Origin: Maribellus maritimus
GTDB lineage: Bacteria; Bacteroidota; Bacteroidia; Bacteroidales; Prolixibacteraceae
Length of the DNA: 64,000 nt
NCBI RefSeq assembly: GCF_022267315.1
Contig: NZ_JAIKLE010000023.1
Coordinates: forward strand, 1 to 64,000
Direction: 5' to 3'
Part shown: positions 33,154 through 42,493 of the stretch, piece after piece
Layout: every line of letters begins with the position of its first letter
How positions within the stretch are numbered: the stretch's first letter is position 1
The notes under the pieces: generated by a model
Databases searched by the model: none
Seen by the model: the letters and a program-made list of their open reading frames with translations, nothing else
What the model was told of the DNA's origin: nothing
Program-made: the position numbers and the translations under genes

Positions 33154-33828
33154 CTATTTCAGGACGGTGCTTATGAAAATTCCCCATTGCTGATCTTCTA
33201 TTTTCGTAGGTCCGTAACAGTCGTAATTAAAAGCCGCTCCAAATGAAAACGATTTGTAGCTTAGCCCCAAACGACTGTATAAAAAGCTGCGATCGTGTTT
33301 GCTAATCTCGGTATTTTGACTGTAAATTCCCTGAATATGTGTGTATAACGACCATGCGCCCTTTATTGGCGGCCGGTACTCAACGATTGCCAACGATTCA
33401 AAATTTTGAGTTTCGGTAAGGTGAAAACCTGAATTAATTACTCCCATAAAATTCTTGCTGTGATAAGCATATTGAGCTCCGGCATACGGCCTGAATCCCC
33501 AATGTGAATTAAATACTGCTCCCGAAAGCAGGCTCACACCTTTAAACAAATCGTATTTCAGAAATGCCAGGTTAATCGATTCTCTTAAAAATTCAGCATT
33601 GTCGTAATCTGCTTTCAAATACGACAAACCGAAAAATCCAAACTTACTGCCTGCAGCAAGTTTTTTATCAATAATTAACTGAGAGGTCCAGCCATCCGTT
33701 CCCAGAAAAATTTCCAAAGGTATAGGCGCCGATTGTTGAGCCGGTGCCTCAGCAGGCTGGGCCTTAACCAAATTCGAAGTAAAAATAACAACCGTAAAAA
33801 GTAGTATTCCAACAATATTTTTTTTCAT
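33154..33828 (-). CDS. Outer-membrane beta-barrel-like protein of unknown function
   Basis: 224 residues from ATG 33828; the frame runs upstream to 33966 but the signal peptide begins here (MKKNIVGILLFTVVIFTSNLVKAQP), with GAGAG before the start. The mature protein has alternating strands rich in Tyr, Phe and Trp, such as GFRPYAGAQYAYHSKNFMGVINSGF and SFLYSRLGLSYKSFSFGAAFNYD, and ends in a WGIFISTVLK strand. This suits a small outer-membrane barrel of the DUF6733 or similar kind. It sits 76 bp downstream of the azoreductase. The role is unknown. Confidence 0.7.
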   Translation of the reverse strand: MKKNIVGILLFTVVIFTSNLVKAQPAEAPAQQSAPIPLEIFLGTDGWTSQLIIDKKLAAGSKFGFFGLSYLKADYDNAEFLRESINLAFLKYDLFKGVSLLSGAVFNSHWGFRPYAGAQYAYHSKNFMGVINSGFHLTETQNFESLAIVEYRPPIKGAWSLYTHIQGIYSQNTEISKHDRSFLYSRLGLSYKSFSFGAAFNYDCYGPTKIEDQQWGIFISTVLK

Positions 33829-33904
33829 AGTTATTCTCTCAAAATTGACAATTGTGCTTAAAATTGATATGCAATGACCGAGGTATTTCTCAATAAAGTC
33901 CGGT

Positions 33905-34510
33905 TTAGAATGCCAGTGCCAGTTCCTCTGCTTTTTCGATTGCAGAATGTAAAATTTGCTCTGCATCTTCTGTTATAACATCAAGACGATCGGCCGCAAC
34001 AGTCGTGAAGTCAGTAATTCCCATGAACCTGAAAATATTACGAAGGTATTTGTCAGCCATCTCAAGCGACTCCATTGGTTCTGATGAGTAGTCTCCTCCG
34101 CGGGTGATAATATTTACCGCCTTTTTATTCTGACACATTCCGACCGGCCCGTTTTCAGTATAAGTAAAAGTAATGCCCCCCACTGCAACATAATCAATGT
34201 AAGCTTTCAGAATGGCAGGAATTCCAAGATTCCAGATGGGTTCAGAGATGATGTATTTATCAGCTTCCCGAAACTGATAGGCATATTTTAAAATAGGATG
34301 ATCTTTACCATATTCTCCGGTTATGTTGCGCAATTCCTGCAACTTTCCTTTAGGCAAAAACTGCAGGTTCTCTTCATATAAATCAAGTACTGTAATTTCA
34401 TCTTCGGGATGTATTTCCATGTACTTATGAATTAAACTATCTGAAATACGAAATGTCCTTGATTCTCCTTCCGGTTTCGCATTGGCTTTAATATACAATA
34501 CTTTGCTCAT
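33905..34510 (-). CDS. azoR: FMN-dependent NADH-azoreductase
   Basis: A 201-residue flavodoxin-fold enzyme of the AzoR/AcpD family. Its N-terminal loop is YIKANAKPEGESRTFRISDSLI, its central segment SEPIWNLGIPAILKAYIDYVAVGGITFTYTENGPVGM, and its C-terminal segment RGGDYSSEP, both typical of AzoR. It reduces quinones and azo compounds with NADH and FMN as a homodimer in the cytoplasm. It lies between a Crp/Fnr regulator and the outer-membrane-like protein, suggesting a quinone or electrophile response. Confidence 0.92.
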   Translation of the reverse strand: MSKVLYIKANAKPEGESRTFRISDSLIHKYMEIHPEDEITVLDLYEENLQFLPKGKLQELRNITGEYGKDHPILKYAYQFREADKYIISEPIWNLGIPAILKAYIDYVAVGGITFTYTENGPVGMCQNKKAVNIITRGGDYSSEPMESLEMADKYLRNIFRFMGITDFTTVAADRLDVITEDAEQILHSAIEKAEELALAF

Positions 34511-34758
34511 TGTTATTCATTTAAATTGTTTAATAACACTAAATCAGTCACTTAATTCCTGATTCCTCTTTCTTCTTCTCTATAAGCCGATTACAAGCGA
34601 ATCATTCAGGGTATAAAACCCCAACTAAAGCATGCTGATCTGGCTCTGTTACAAGTCGATTTTTCTAGTCTTTAAGCCAATCGATATCGAATAATAAAAA
34701 GACTGTGATGCAAATGTATTGTCCCGGGATTAGAATCCTTTTTACAAATGTTAAAAAG

Positions 34759-35322
34759 TTATTTTTTGGATCTGATCCGGCTTAACTGGACTTGCGAAAT
34801 GCCCAAATAACCGGCTGTGTCGCCCAGACTTATACGCTGTTGAAGGTGACCGTATTCCTTTATAAATTTTGCGTAACGTTCTGTGGCATCAAGATAGAGC
34901 AGGCCTTTCAGATTTGAAATAGCGGTGTAGGCAACTATGGAAACAAATTTTCGTGCAAAACTTTCAAACGAATGGTATTTCTGACAAAGACGTTCAAAAT
35001 CATCATATTCCAAATGGCTGATTACCGTCTCTTCCAGAGCAAGTGTTGAATATTCGGCTGGCAAGTCATTGAAGAAACTGTCGGTTGCAATAAAAAAGTT
35101 GTTTTCTTCAAAAAATCTAAGTACAAATTGATTTCCATCGTGGTAGTAAAAATGTTTAACCAGGCCTGATTCAACAAAAAACAGTTGTTTATTAACTCTC
35201 CCCTCTGTATGAATTAAAATTCCTTTATCATATACTTTGGTCTGAATACATTTCACCAATTCCTCTAAAGCTTCAACTGATAAGGGTGAAATATCATTGA
35301 CCTTCTTTAATAAATCACTCAT
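34759..35322 (-). CDS. Crp/Fnr family transcriptional regulator
   Basis: About 187 residues from ATG 35322 (MSDLLKKVNDISPLS), which matches the usual family start. The frame extends to an ATG at 35397 with an unconvincing leader. The cyclic-nucleotide-binding-like barrel covers about 15-125 (DKGILIHTEGRVNKQLFFVESGLVKHFYY). The C-terminal helix-turn-helix is RISLGDTAGYLGISQVQLSRIR (at the C-terminus). There is no Fnr cysteine cluster. It is likely a sensor of a small ligand and may control the azoreductase and MFS genes in the same direction. The ligand is unknown. Confidence 0.85.
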   Translation of the reverse strand: MSDLLKKVNDISPLSVEALEELVKCIQTKVYDKGILIHTEGRVNKQLFFVESGLVKHFYYHDGNQFVLRFFEENNFFIATDSFFNDLPAEYSTLALEETVISHLEYDDFERLCQKYHSFESFARKFVSIVAYTAISNLKGLLYLDATERYAKFIKEYGHLQQRISLGDTAGYLGISQVQLSRIRSKK

Positions 35323-35397
35323 CTCCCATTCATTTACTTCAAAAATAATAGAACTTGTTATAATATCGAAATCTAAGATTTCCCATATCCCTATCAT

Positions 35398-35854
35398 TTT
35401 GTCAACTACATTTGAATGTCATCATTTCCTCCGGTCTGTATCTGTCAAATAAATTAAAACAGGAGCAGCTAAAAGACCGATAAGCCATTCAGTGACAAAA
35501 GGAACCTTGAAATAAAGCAGACACTAACAAATATATAAACAACAGGATATTAATTTTACTTTTTATATTTCTCACAGCTGCAATTTACAAATGCTATTTA
35601 TACCAGATTTTTGACGAGTAGAGATATAACCAAAGTTAATAATAATTGGATTTACGAGTTTCAAGACTAAAAGTAGATCTCTCATACCGTTTTTACAGCA
35701 AGTTGTGTTTCCCAAAATTCCGTTTATATCATTTGGTATCAACCGAGGAGAATCTACTTATATACAAATTCCGGTTGTGTTTGCAGACAATTTTTTAAAT
35801 ACACGTCTGATAAAAATCGCGTAAAAGTGTTACAAATAAGAACCTTCTTAATTT
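35398..35854. other. Intergenic region between PUL1 and the left part, with a two-helix inverted repeat
   Basis: About 460 bp without a gene. It contains AAGTAGAT (35671-35678) pairing perfectly with ATCTACTT (35752-35759), and inside it ATACC (35684-35688) pairing with GGTAT (35735-35739). This two-stage stem encloses about 45 nt. Together they could form an RNA or an attenuator. It lies downstream of the sulfatase gene and upstream of the Crp gene. The rest is AT-rich. Confidence 0.5.
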
Positions 35855-37420
35855 TTAATGCCCGCTCTTGATCCACCCTATTTGTGGCCAGCTGCCAACT
35901 TCATCGTTTTTTTGTGGTTTGCCGGGTGTGCTTCTTCCACGAACAATATAACCTGTTAGCAAAGCTTTTAATTCTTCAACCTTATCCGGAAAATCATTCA
36001 CCAAATTTGTTCTTTCTGAAGGATCATCCTTCAAGTTAAACAACTGGTACTCCGGCAATCCTTTCAGTTCCTTTTCTGTCTTTGGGAAGCTCCAACCACC
36101 GGAACCGGGCCATAAAACCAGTTTCCAGTCTCCTTTCCTTATCGCAAATCTTCCATCGATAGAATGATTCACAATGGCCTCCCGAATCGGGCTTTTATAA
36201 TTTTCACCGGTTAAAACGGGCAAAAAGCTGTAACTGTCTTCAGCAGCATTTTCAGGCAAAGTGAAATCCACAATATCGGCAACTGTTGCCATTAAATCGG
36301 TGGTACAGATTATCTCATCTGACTTGCGGCCAGGCTTTACTTTTTGCGGCCATTTCACCACAAATGGTACTCGGTGGCCACCTTCATAAATATCCGCCTT
36401 ATGCCCTCTGAATATATAACTTGGATTGTGATCGACCGTCTTAAGTTCTGCAAAATTTGCTTTGGGAGAACAACCATTATCAGATGTAAATATTATAACA
36501 GTGTTGTTGCCGATTCCGCTTTTATCAATCGCCTCAGTAATTCTTCTGACAACGTCATCAACCTGTAAAACAAAATCGCCGTAAAAGTTCGTATTACTTT
36601 TGCCTAAAAATTCAGTTGAAGGAAGTATTGGCGTATGTGGTGCAGGTAAAGCAAAGTATAAAAAGAATGGTTGATTGTTTTGTGCCTGTTCATTAATATA
36701 TTGAACAGATTTATCGGTAAGGTGCGACAATACCTCAGTATGTTTGAAATCGGAACCCGTTAATCCTTTTCTCCAGAAACCTTTGTCATCAACACAAACG
36801 GTGGTATCAGTCGGGATTGATGTAGGCATACCATTTTCCACGTATACATAGGGTGGCATATCTAACGAACCGGAAAAACCGTAAGAGTAACTAAATCCCC
36901 TCTCATTGGGTCCGTTTTTAATGGCCTTGCCAAAGTCAACTTCAGGATCTTTCCCGGAACCAAGTGGCCCTGATTGCCAATCTTCAGACTTTATGATATT
37001 CCAGTCCCAGCCCAAGTGCCACTTCCCAATAAACGCTGTATGGTAATTATTTTTTTGCAGCAATTCTTCCACGGTTAATCTGTCTGCGGCTATCAATGCT
37101 TTAGAATAGCCCGACAAAACACTTCTTTTTAGCGTAGACCTCCAATTGTATCTTCCGGTTAAAATACCGTAGCGGGTTGGTGTACAAACTGCTGAACTGG
37201 TATGGGCATCCGTGAACAAGACCCCTTCGTTTGCAAGTTTATCAATCGCAGGTGTGTGCAATTTCGAATTCTCATTTAAACAGGAAACATCGCCATATCC
37301 CAAATCATCGGCCAAAATGTAAATGATATTAGGATAAACAGACTTTTCCTTTAACGCGTTATCCGTCTTTTTGCAGCCCGCAATAAAAATTATCAATAAA
37401 AAAATATTCACATATTTCAT
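35855..37420 (-). CDS. Sulfatase lipoprotein (arylsulfatase type, Cys-formylglycine)
   Basis: About 521 residues from ATG 37420. The frame reaches 37450, but the lipoprotein signal MKYVNIFLLIIFIAGCK (Cys16) and an upstream GGAAAG site fix this start. The formylglycine motif CTPTR has Cys79, and the metal Asp residues are in LADDLGYGD (38-39). Later metal-binding parts read FTSDNGC and HKADIYEGGHRVPFVVKWP. It removes sulfate esters from carbohydrate at the cell surface or periplasm once a maturase converts the Cys. No maturase lies in the window. It is the last gene of PUL1, 13 bp after the FGGY kinase. Confidence 0.93.
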   Translation of the reverse strand: MKYVNIFLLIIFIAGCKKTDNALKEKSVYPNIIYILADDLGYGDVSCLNENSKLHTPAIDKLANEGVLFTDAHTSSAVCTPTRYGILTGRYNWRSTLKRSVLSGYSKALIAADRLTVEELLQKNNYHTAFIGKWHLGWDWNIIKSEDWQSGPLGSGKDPEVDFGKAIKNGPNERGFSYSYGFSGSLDMPPYVYVENGMPTSIPTDTTVCVDDKGFWRKGLTGSDFKHTEVLSHLTDKSVQYINEQAQNNQPFFLYFALPAPHTPILPSTEFLGKSNTNFYGDFVLQVDDVVRRITEAIDKSGIGNNTVIIFTSDNGCSPKANFAELKTVDHNPSYIFRGHKADIYEGGHRVPFVVKWPQKVKPGRKSDEIICTTDLMATVADIVDFTLPENAAEDSYSFLPVLTGENYKSPIREAIVNHSIDGRFAIRKGDWKLVLWPGSGGWSFPKTEKELKGLPEYQLFNLKDDPSERTNLVNDFPDKVEELKALLTGYIVRGRSTPGKPQKNDEVGSWPQIGWIKSGH

Positions 37421-37433
37421 CTTTCCAGTTCCT

Positions 37434-38942
37434 TTAAGTTGGCAAGTCATTATTTTTTAGCGGGAAACTACGAATTATATTCTGATAAACATAAAATTTC
37501 TCCTGATAGATTTCATGAATTATCATGTTGGGTTCATAAATGTGCTCAATTCTGACCATACTTTGAATTCCTTCATTAAAATCTCTATAAACTCCGGTAC
37601 ACACAGCAGCGGCAATGGCCGCTCCTAAGGCACCCAATTGTATTCCTGCCGGAATTTCGACAGGGATACCAATCGCATCGGCAAACATTTGCATCCAAAC
37701 CTCACTTTGAGTAGCACCGCCGGTACAGCGGATAACATCCGGTGGGTTACGAAAATTCAGCAATCGTTCAATGTGTGTTCTATGCGAAAATACAATTCCC
37801 TCGTAAACTGCCCTGATTAGATGGGCCCGCTTGTGCCTGCCTTCCAGTCCGTAAAAAGTTGCCGGGATATTTTTCCCTGTATTATTCCCGTAAAGAAAAG
37901 GTAAAAAGATAACACCGGATGATTCAGGTGAAACGGAACACACCTGTTTGTTTAACCATTCAAAAAAACGGCTTCCATGTCGTTTTTTCTCATCCTGAAG
38001 AAAAGTATCAATAAACCAGTCAAGATTCCCTGCGGATGTAGGGCTACCTTCCAGCATCAGGTACCATCCGGGGATGGCATATATACTGGACATAAACAAA
38101 TCCTTGTCGATAAGAGGATTCTTTGCAATATACTGGTTATTTCCCCAGGTACCTGCCACCAGCGACATCTGGTTTTCATCTGCAATACCTGATGCCAGTG
38201 CACATGCGTCAATATCAAACATTCCTCCGGCGACAGGAGTCCCAGCCTTTAGCCCGGTTTGAACCGCTGCTTTTTGCGTAACATTCCCTGCCGGTTCGGA
38301 AGAATCAATTAGGGGGGGCAACACATCTTCCATTTCTTCTAATCCAAATAATCTCAGGATATGATTATCATAACTCCTTTTAGTAACACTCATCAGACTT
38401 GTCCCTGACATATCGGTAATTTCAGCAAAAAATTCACCAGTCAGTTTCATTCGGATAAAATCTTTCGCCATCAATACAAATTTTGCTTTATTTAACGATT
38501 CCGGCTCATGTTCTTTAAGCCATGCCAGAATAGCATTTGGTTGTCCGGGCCACAGGCTTTGTGTTGTATAAGGCAAAACCAATTTATCAATACCTGATTT
38601 TTTCCAGCTTTCAACATATTTTTGAGCTCTGGTATCGGTTGAATTAATGGCATTTCGTACCGGCATTCCATTCCCGTCAACGAGGTATAACCCGTTTCCA
38701 TGCCCTGTACAGGCAACTCCAAGTACCTGTTCTGATTTTATCGCAGAAAGGCTTAGAACTTCTCTGATAACTTCGCAGGTATCTTTCCACATTTTTTCGG
38801 CATCGCGTTCATTCCAGCCGTGGAATAACTGCAGAATCTCCACTTTTCGGGTGGCCACTGCAACTTCATTTCCTTCGGTGTCAAACACTGCGGCTTTTGT
38901 AACCGTTCCCCCGTTATCTATTCCTAACAAATACCCTTTCAT
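37434..38942 (-). CDS. FGGY-family carbohydrate kinase, L-xylulokinase (LyxK)-like
   Basis: 502 residues. The N-terminal actin-fold loop GYLLGIDNGGTVTKAAVFD (3-21) and C-terminal RCTGGATQSEVWMQMFADA (about 407-425) are the FGGY hallmarks. Long stretches recall E. coli LyxK from memory: LWPGQPNAILAWLKEHEPE, LVAGTWGNNQY, EGSPTSAGNLDWF, IFLPFLYGNNTG and RAHLIRAVYEGIVFSH. It phosphorylates a ketose or polyol in the cytoplasm. L-xylulose or a related sugar is likely, though specificity in FGGY enzymes shifts easily. In PUL1 it would act on what the dehydrogenases produce. Confidence 0.9.
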   Translation of the reverse strand: MKGYLLGIDNGGTVTKAAVFDTEGNEVAVATRKVEILQLFHGWNERDAEKMWKDTCEVIREVLSLSAIKSEQVLGVACTGHGNGLYLVDGNGMPVRNAINSTDTRAQKYVESWKKSGIDKLVLPYTTQSLWPGQPNAILAWLKEHEPESLNKAKFVLMAKDFIRMKLTGEFFAEITDMSGTSLMSVTKRSYDNHILRLFGLEEMEDVLPPLIDSSEPAGNVTQKAAVQTGLKAGTPVAGGMFDIDACALASGIADENQMSLVAGTWGNNQYIAKNPLIDKDLFMSSIYAIPGWYLMLEGSPTSAGNLDWFIDTFLQDEKKRHGSRFFEWLNKQVCSVSPESSGVIFLPFLYGNNTGKNIPATFYGLEGRHKRAHLIRAVYEGIVFSHRTHIERLLNFRNPPDVIRCTGGATQSEVWMQMFADAIGIPVEIPAGIQLGALGAAIAAAVCTGVYRDFNEGIQSMVRIEHIYEPNMIIHEIYQEKFYVYQNIIRSFPLKNNDLPT

Positions 38943-39059
38943 AAAATCTCATTTTGTAATTGAACAGAAAACTAAAAAATACCTGTAATAACTGAAGAAG
39001 TATCATCAGTCAAACCTTAATGTAAATAGAATTGAATATCATAAAAAATTTTATTCGGA

Positions 39060-39821
39060 TTAACGCATCATCATCCCACCACTGGCATCAATGGTTGCTC
39101 CGGTTATATAACTGGCTGCATCAGATGCCAGGAAAACAGCTATCCGGGCAATTTCTTCCGGTTCTGCAATCCGGTATAGAGGTATTCGTTCCAGGTACTT
39201 TTCTTTTTTCTTTTCCCAGGTTTCAGCAACCATTTCGGTACGCACCAGACCGGGAGCGACTGCGTTTACCCTAATTCCCTGTTTTGCAACTTCGCGAGCC
39301 AGCCCAATGGTAAATGAGACCATTGCTCCTTTGCTGCTATCGTAAGGCAAATGTCCGCTGGTTGAACCGCGAAAAGCAGCCTGGGAGGCAATATTAACGA
39401 CAACACCTTTTTTGTTTCCGGACTGCCATTCTTTTATCAATTCACGACTGGCCAAAAAGGTGCCCCGCATATTAATGGCAAAAGTTTTATCCCATTCTTC
39501 CGAAGTGTAAGACGCTATTGGTCCGGACGGGCAATAGGCAGCATTATTGACAAGAATATCAACCGTGCCAAGCTCTTTTTCAGCAGATGCTATCATGTCC
39601 AGAACTTCCTGTTCACAAGACATGTCCGCTTTAACTGCGATGGCACCCACCTGGTATTTCTCTTTTATTTTGGCTACTGTTTCTTCTGCCAACTCCCTGT
39701 TTCGCAAATAGTTTACAACTACTTTTGCTCCTTCTTCAGCAAATGCCAGACAAATGGCTTTGCCTATGCCCCTGCTCCCTCCGGTTACCAACACAACTTT
39801 ATCTTTTAAATTCAATTTCAT
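39060..39821 (-). CDS. Short-chain dehydrogenase/reductase
   Basis: About 253 residues from ATG 39821 (MKLNLKDKVVLVTGG); an upstream ATG at 39866 adds a leader unlike the family. The nucleotide motif is TGGSRGIG (13-20), with NNAA and the catalytic YDSSK (about 156-160). Its ending AASYITGATIDASGGMMMR is typical of classical SDRs that oxidise a sugar or alcohol. Cytoplasmic. It is a member of PUL1, between the kinase and the zinc dehydrogenase. A substrate such as a deoxy-sugar or polyol is inferred. Confidence 0.9.
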   Translation of the reverse strand: MKLNLKDKVVLVTGGSRGIGKAICLAFAEEGAKVVVNYLRNRELAEETVAKIKEKYQVGAIAVKADMSCEQEVLDMIASAEKELGTVDILVNNAAYCPSGPIASYTSEEWDKTFAINMRGTFLASRELIKEWQSGNKKGVVVNIASQAAFRGSTSGHLPYDSSKGAMVSFTIGLAREVAKQGIRVNAVAPGLVRTEMVAETWEKKKEKYLERIPLYRIAEPEEIARIAVFLASDAASYITGATIDASGGMMMR

Positions 39822-39962
39822 CTGTATAAATTTTAAATTCAAATTTGACGAAGGGAACTGCTCCATCCGTCGCTCTTACATAAAATTTATTCATCCTTTT
39901 TGTGTGATTTCTGAGTGAAAAATTTCATGTTCGTTTTAGAATTTGTTTTTATGCATATAAAT

Positions 39963-41000
39963 TCATGGCTTTAACACAACCCTCAATGCTTCGCCTCTCT
40001 CCATCAGTTCAAATGCATCTTTTATATTATTAAGTCCTAATATATGCGTAACCAGCTTTCCGGCAGGAAAACGGGGAGATGAAAGCATATTAACAGCGCG
40101 CTTTACATGTTCAGCCGTTGAGTCGCTGCTACCTGTAAGGCGGATTTCATTGTAATGGATTAACCGGCTATCGATATTTAAACTGCTTTTTCCTTTAGGA
40201 AGTGAGGCAAACAAACATACGGTTCCCTGTTTCCTGACCAGCTCCAGTGATTCTTCCTGAGGAGCTGCCGCCGGAGCTGCTACAATGACTACATCAGCGC
40301 CACAGCCATCCGTCTCTTCCTCTATTATCTCCTTCAGATTTTCATTGGCAGGATTAATGATACGGTCGATATCAAATAAACGGGCCTGTTCAAGCCGCGG
40401 TTCGGATAATTCGGTCATAAAAATTTTTGAAGCGCCAAATTCGCGGGCTGCCAAAGCATTGAGAATGGCCATCGGGCCGGCCCCCATGATCAGCACAAAA
40501 TCGTCTTTACGGATATTACTTTGACTCACCGAATTCACTGCACAACTTAGGGGCTCAGCAAGTGCAGCGTACTCCGCCTTGATATCTTTGGGAACTTTTA
40601 TCAAATGCCCGTTTGCGATGGCTTTTTGAGGTATAACTACATATTCCGCCATGCCCCCGTTATATACAAACCCCATTGGTGCAAGGTTTATACACAGATT
40701 GGTCAGGCCTTTTTTACAATACAGACATTTCCCGCAACTAATGCTGGTAGCCATTACAATACGATCGCCTTCCTCAAAACCGGAAATCCTTTCAGGCATT
40801 CTCTCAATAATCCCCGTAAACTCATGCCCCATCGTTATCGGAGGCTTCATTCTGGGATTTCCAACCCGAAAAGTTTTAAGATCGGATCCACAAACGGCAC
40901 AGGCATCTACTTTAACACGTATTTCTCCAGGGTTACAATCCGGCACAGGAATTTCTTCAACCCGCACATCTCCGGGAGCATAGAACCTTACTGCTTTCAT
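39963..41000 (-). CDS. Zinc-dependent dehydrogenase (sorbitol/threonine dehydrogenase-like)
   Basis: A 345-residue medium-chain dehydrogenase. The catalytic zinc ligands are Cys37 (AVCGSD) and His59-Glu60 (MGHEF), and the structural zinc site is Cys89, Cys92, Cys95 and Cys103. The Rossmann part has VLIMGAGPMAILNALAAREFGASKIF. The family oxidises polyols or sugar alcohols with NAD. It starts 6 bp after the deoC gene, so translation is coupled. In this locus it probably oxidises a sugar or polyol. Galactitol, sorbitol, or a C1/C2 alcohol are all possible. Confidence 0.9.
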   Translation of the reverse strand: MKAVRFYAPGDVRVEEIPVPDCNPGEIRVKVDACAVCGSDLKTFRVGNPRMKPPITMGHEFTGIIERMPERISGFEEGDRIVMATSISCGKCLYCKKGLTNLCINLAPMGFVYNGGMAEYVVIPQKAIANGHLIKVPKDIKAEYAALAEPLSCAVNSVSQSNIRKDDFVLIMGAGPMAILNALAAREFGASKIFMTELSEPRLEQARLFDIDRIINPANENLKEIIEEETDGCGADVVIVAAPAAAPQEESLELVRKQGTVCLFASLPKGKSSLNIDSRLIHYNEIRLTGSSDSTAEHVKRAVNMLSSPRFPAGKLVTHILGLNNIKDAFELMERGEALRVVLKP

Positions 41001-41006
41001 ACTGAT

Positions 41007-41687
41007 TTAATAATTACCGTTTGCAACACTTCCTTCCAAAACAGCTTTTGTAGAACCAACCCCCAAACGATCGGCTCCCTGCTCCAGGTAACCGACTGCG
41101 GTATCCCAACTGCGAATCCCGCCTGAAGGTTTAATTTTCATTTTATCACCCACTGTTTTTATCATTACATCAATGATTTCAGGGGTGGCTGAACCTGCTC
41201 CAAATCCGGTTGAAGTTTTTACAAAATCCGCTCCTGCCTGGTAAGATAACTCACATGCCTTGGCTACCTGTTCCAGGGTAAGATAACCGCTTTCCTGTAT
41301 CACTTTCACCAGTACACCTTTTTTGTGAGCTGTTTCAACCACTGCTTTTATATCATTCAAAATATAGTCATAATCTCCTGACAAAAATTTACCGATATTC
41401 ATAACCATGTCAATTTCGTCCACACCTTCTTTTATGGCCTGAGCTGCCTGAAAGGCTTTTACACCGGAAGTATCAGCTCCATGGGGAAAACTCAGCACAC
41501 AAGAGACTTTAACATCACTTCCGGCCAATAACTCTTTTGCATATTTTACATCGCAGGGGCGAACACACATGCTGTAAACTCCGTAATCCTTGCACATTTC
41601 TGCATGTTCTCTAATATCTGAATCCGTAAATTCAGGTTTCAGTACAGCATGATCTATTGTCTTAGCAACTTGTTCTTTTGTATACAT
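41007..41687 (-). CDS. deoC: Deoxyribose-phosphate aldolase
   Basis: A 226-residue class I aldolase of normal length. The Schiff-base lysine is Lys157 in GADFVKTSTGFG, and the other key residues are Asp93 (EIDMVMNIG) and Lys186 (KIKPSGGIR). It cleaves 2-deoxyribose 5-phosphate into glyceraldehyde 3-phosphate and acetaldehyde, and relatives accept other 2-deoxy sugars. No deoxynucleoside phosphorylase or phosphopentomutase is nearby. Within a PUL next to SDRs, a zinc dehydrogenase and a sugar kinase, it may cleave a deoxy-sugar phosphate made in this pathway. Confidence 0.93.
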   Translation of the reverse strand: MYTKEQVAKTIDHAVLKPEFTDSDIREHAEMCKDYGVYSMCVRPCDVKYAKELLAGSDVKVSCVLSFPHGADTSGVKAFQAAQAIKEGVDEIDMVMNIGKFLSGDYDYILNDIKAVVETAHKKGVLVKVIQESGYLTLEQVAKACELSYQAGADFVKTSTGFGAGSATPEIIDVMIKTVGDKMKIKPSGGIRSWDTAVGYLEQGADRLGVGSTKAVLEGSVANGNY

Positions 41688-41705
41688 AATTTTCTTATTT
41701 TTAAA

Positions 41706-42476
41706 TTAATGCATTTCCCGTCCACCGGTAACATTTATTGCCTGGCCCGTCATATAATCAGATCCTTCTGATGCCAGGAAAACAGCTACTGATGTTACGT
41801 CTTTAACGGATGCCAGGCGGCCTAATGGTATCTTAGCGGTGAATTTATTTACTACATCCTCACGCGGCAAATTCATATCGCGAATATATCCCTCGGAACA
41901 GGTATCCCAAACTCCTGTATTATCAGTTATTCCAGGGCAAAGACAGTTAACATTTATCTGAAAGGACGCAAGTTCAAATGCCAGGGCCTGAGTAAAGGAA
42001 ATAATAGCTCCTTTGGCAGCGCAGTAGTGACTCATTAAAGCAGAGCCGGTTTTGCCGGATTTGGATGAAAAGTTGATGATTTTTCCTTTCTTTTTTTCTT
42101 TGAATACCGGGACAACATATTTGGTGAAAAAGAAGGTCCCTTTGCAGTTCACTGCAAACATCTGGTCCCAGGCAGCTTCGGTGATGTCCTCCACCGGAGT
42201 GGTGCCAATAATTCCGGCAACATTCACTAAAATATCAATGGTTCCATATTCCTGCAACGTCTTTGCTACAACGGCTTTAACCTGTTTTTCGCTGGTTACA
42301 TCAGCTGACTGTCCTTTACACTCCAACTCTGAGGCAACCGCCTGAACTGCATCATGTTTTAAATCGGTAATAAACAACCTGGCGCCGCTTTCTTTTAATT
42401 CTTTGGCAATACTTTTGCCTATGGCTCCGGCTGCACCTGTTACCAGCGCCACTTTCCCTTCAAATTCTATTTGCAT
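41706..42476 (-). CDS. Short-chain dehydrogenase/reductase
   Basis: A 256-residue classical SDR with TGAAGAIG (14-21), NVAG (about 86-89) and the catalytic YCAAK (about 149-153). The ending GSDYMTGQAINVTGGREMH is typical. It is only modestly similar to the SDR at 39060, so the two likely have different substrates. It lies between deoC (18 bp) and the SMP-30-like lipoprotein (17 bp). It would be expected to use NAD(P) to oxidise or reduce a sugar or sugar acid in the cytoplasm. Confidence 0.9.
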   Translation of the reverse strand: MQIEFEGKVALVTGAAGAIGKSIAKELKESGARLFITDLKHDAVQAVASELECKGQSADVTSEKQVKAVVAKTLQEYGTIDILVNVAGIIGTTPVEDITEAAWDQMFAVNCKGTFFFTKYVVPVFKEKKKGKIINFSSKSGKTGSALMSHYCAAKGAIISFTQALAFELASFQINVNCLCPGITDNTGVWDTCSEGYIRDMNLPREDVVNKFTAKIPLGRLASVKDVTSVAVFLASEGSDYMTGQAINVTGGREMH

Positions 42477-42493
42477 AATGATTTCTTTTAAAC

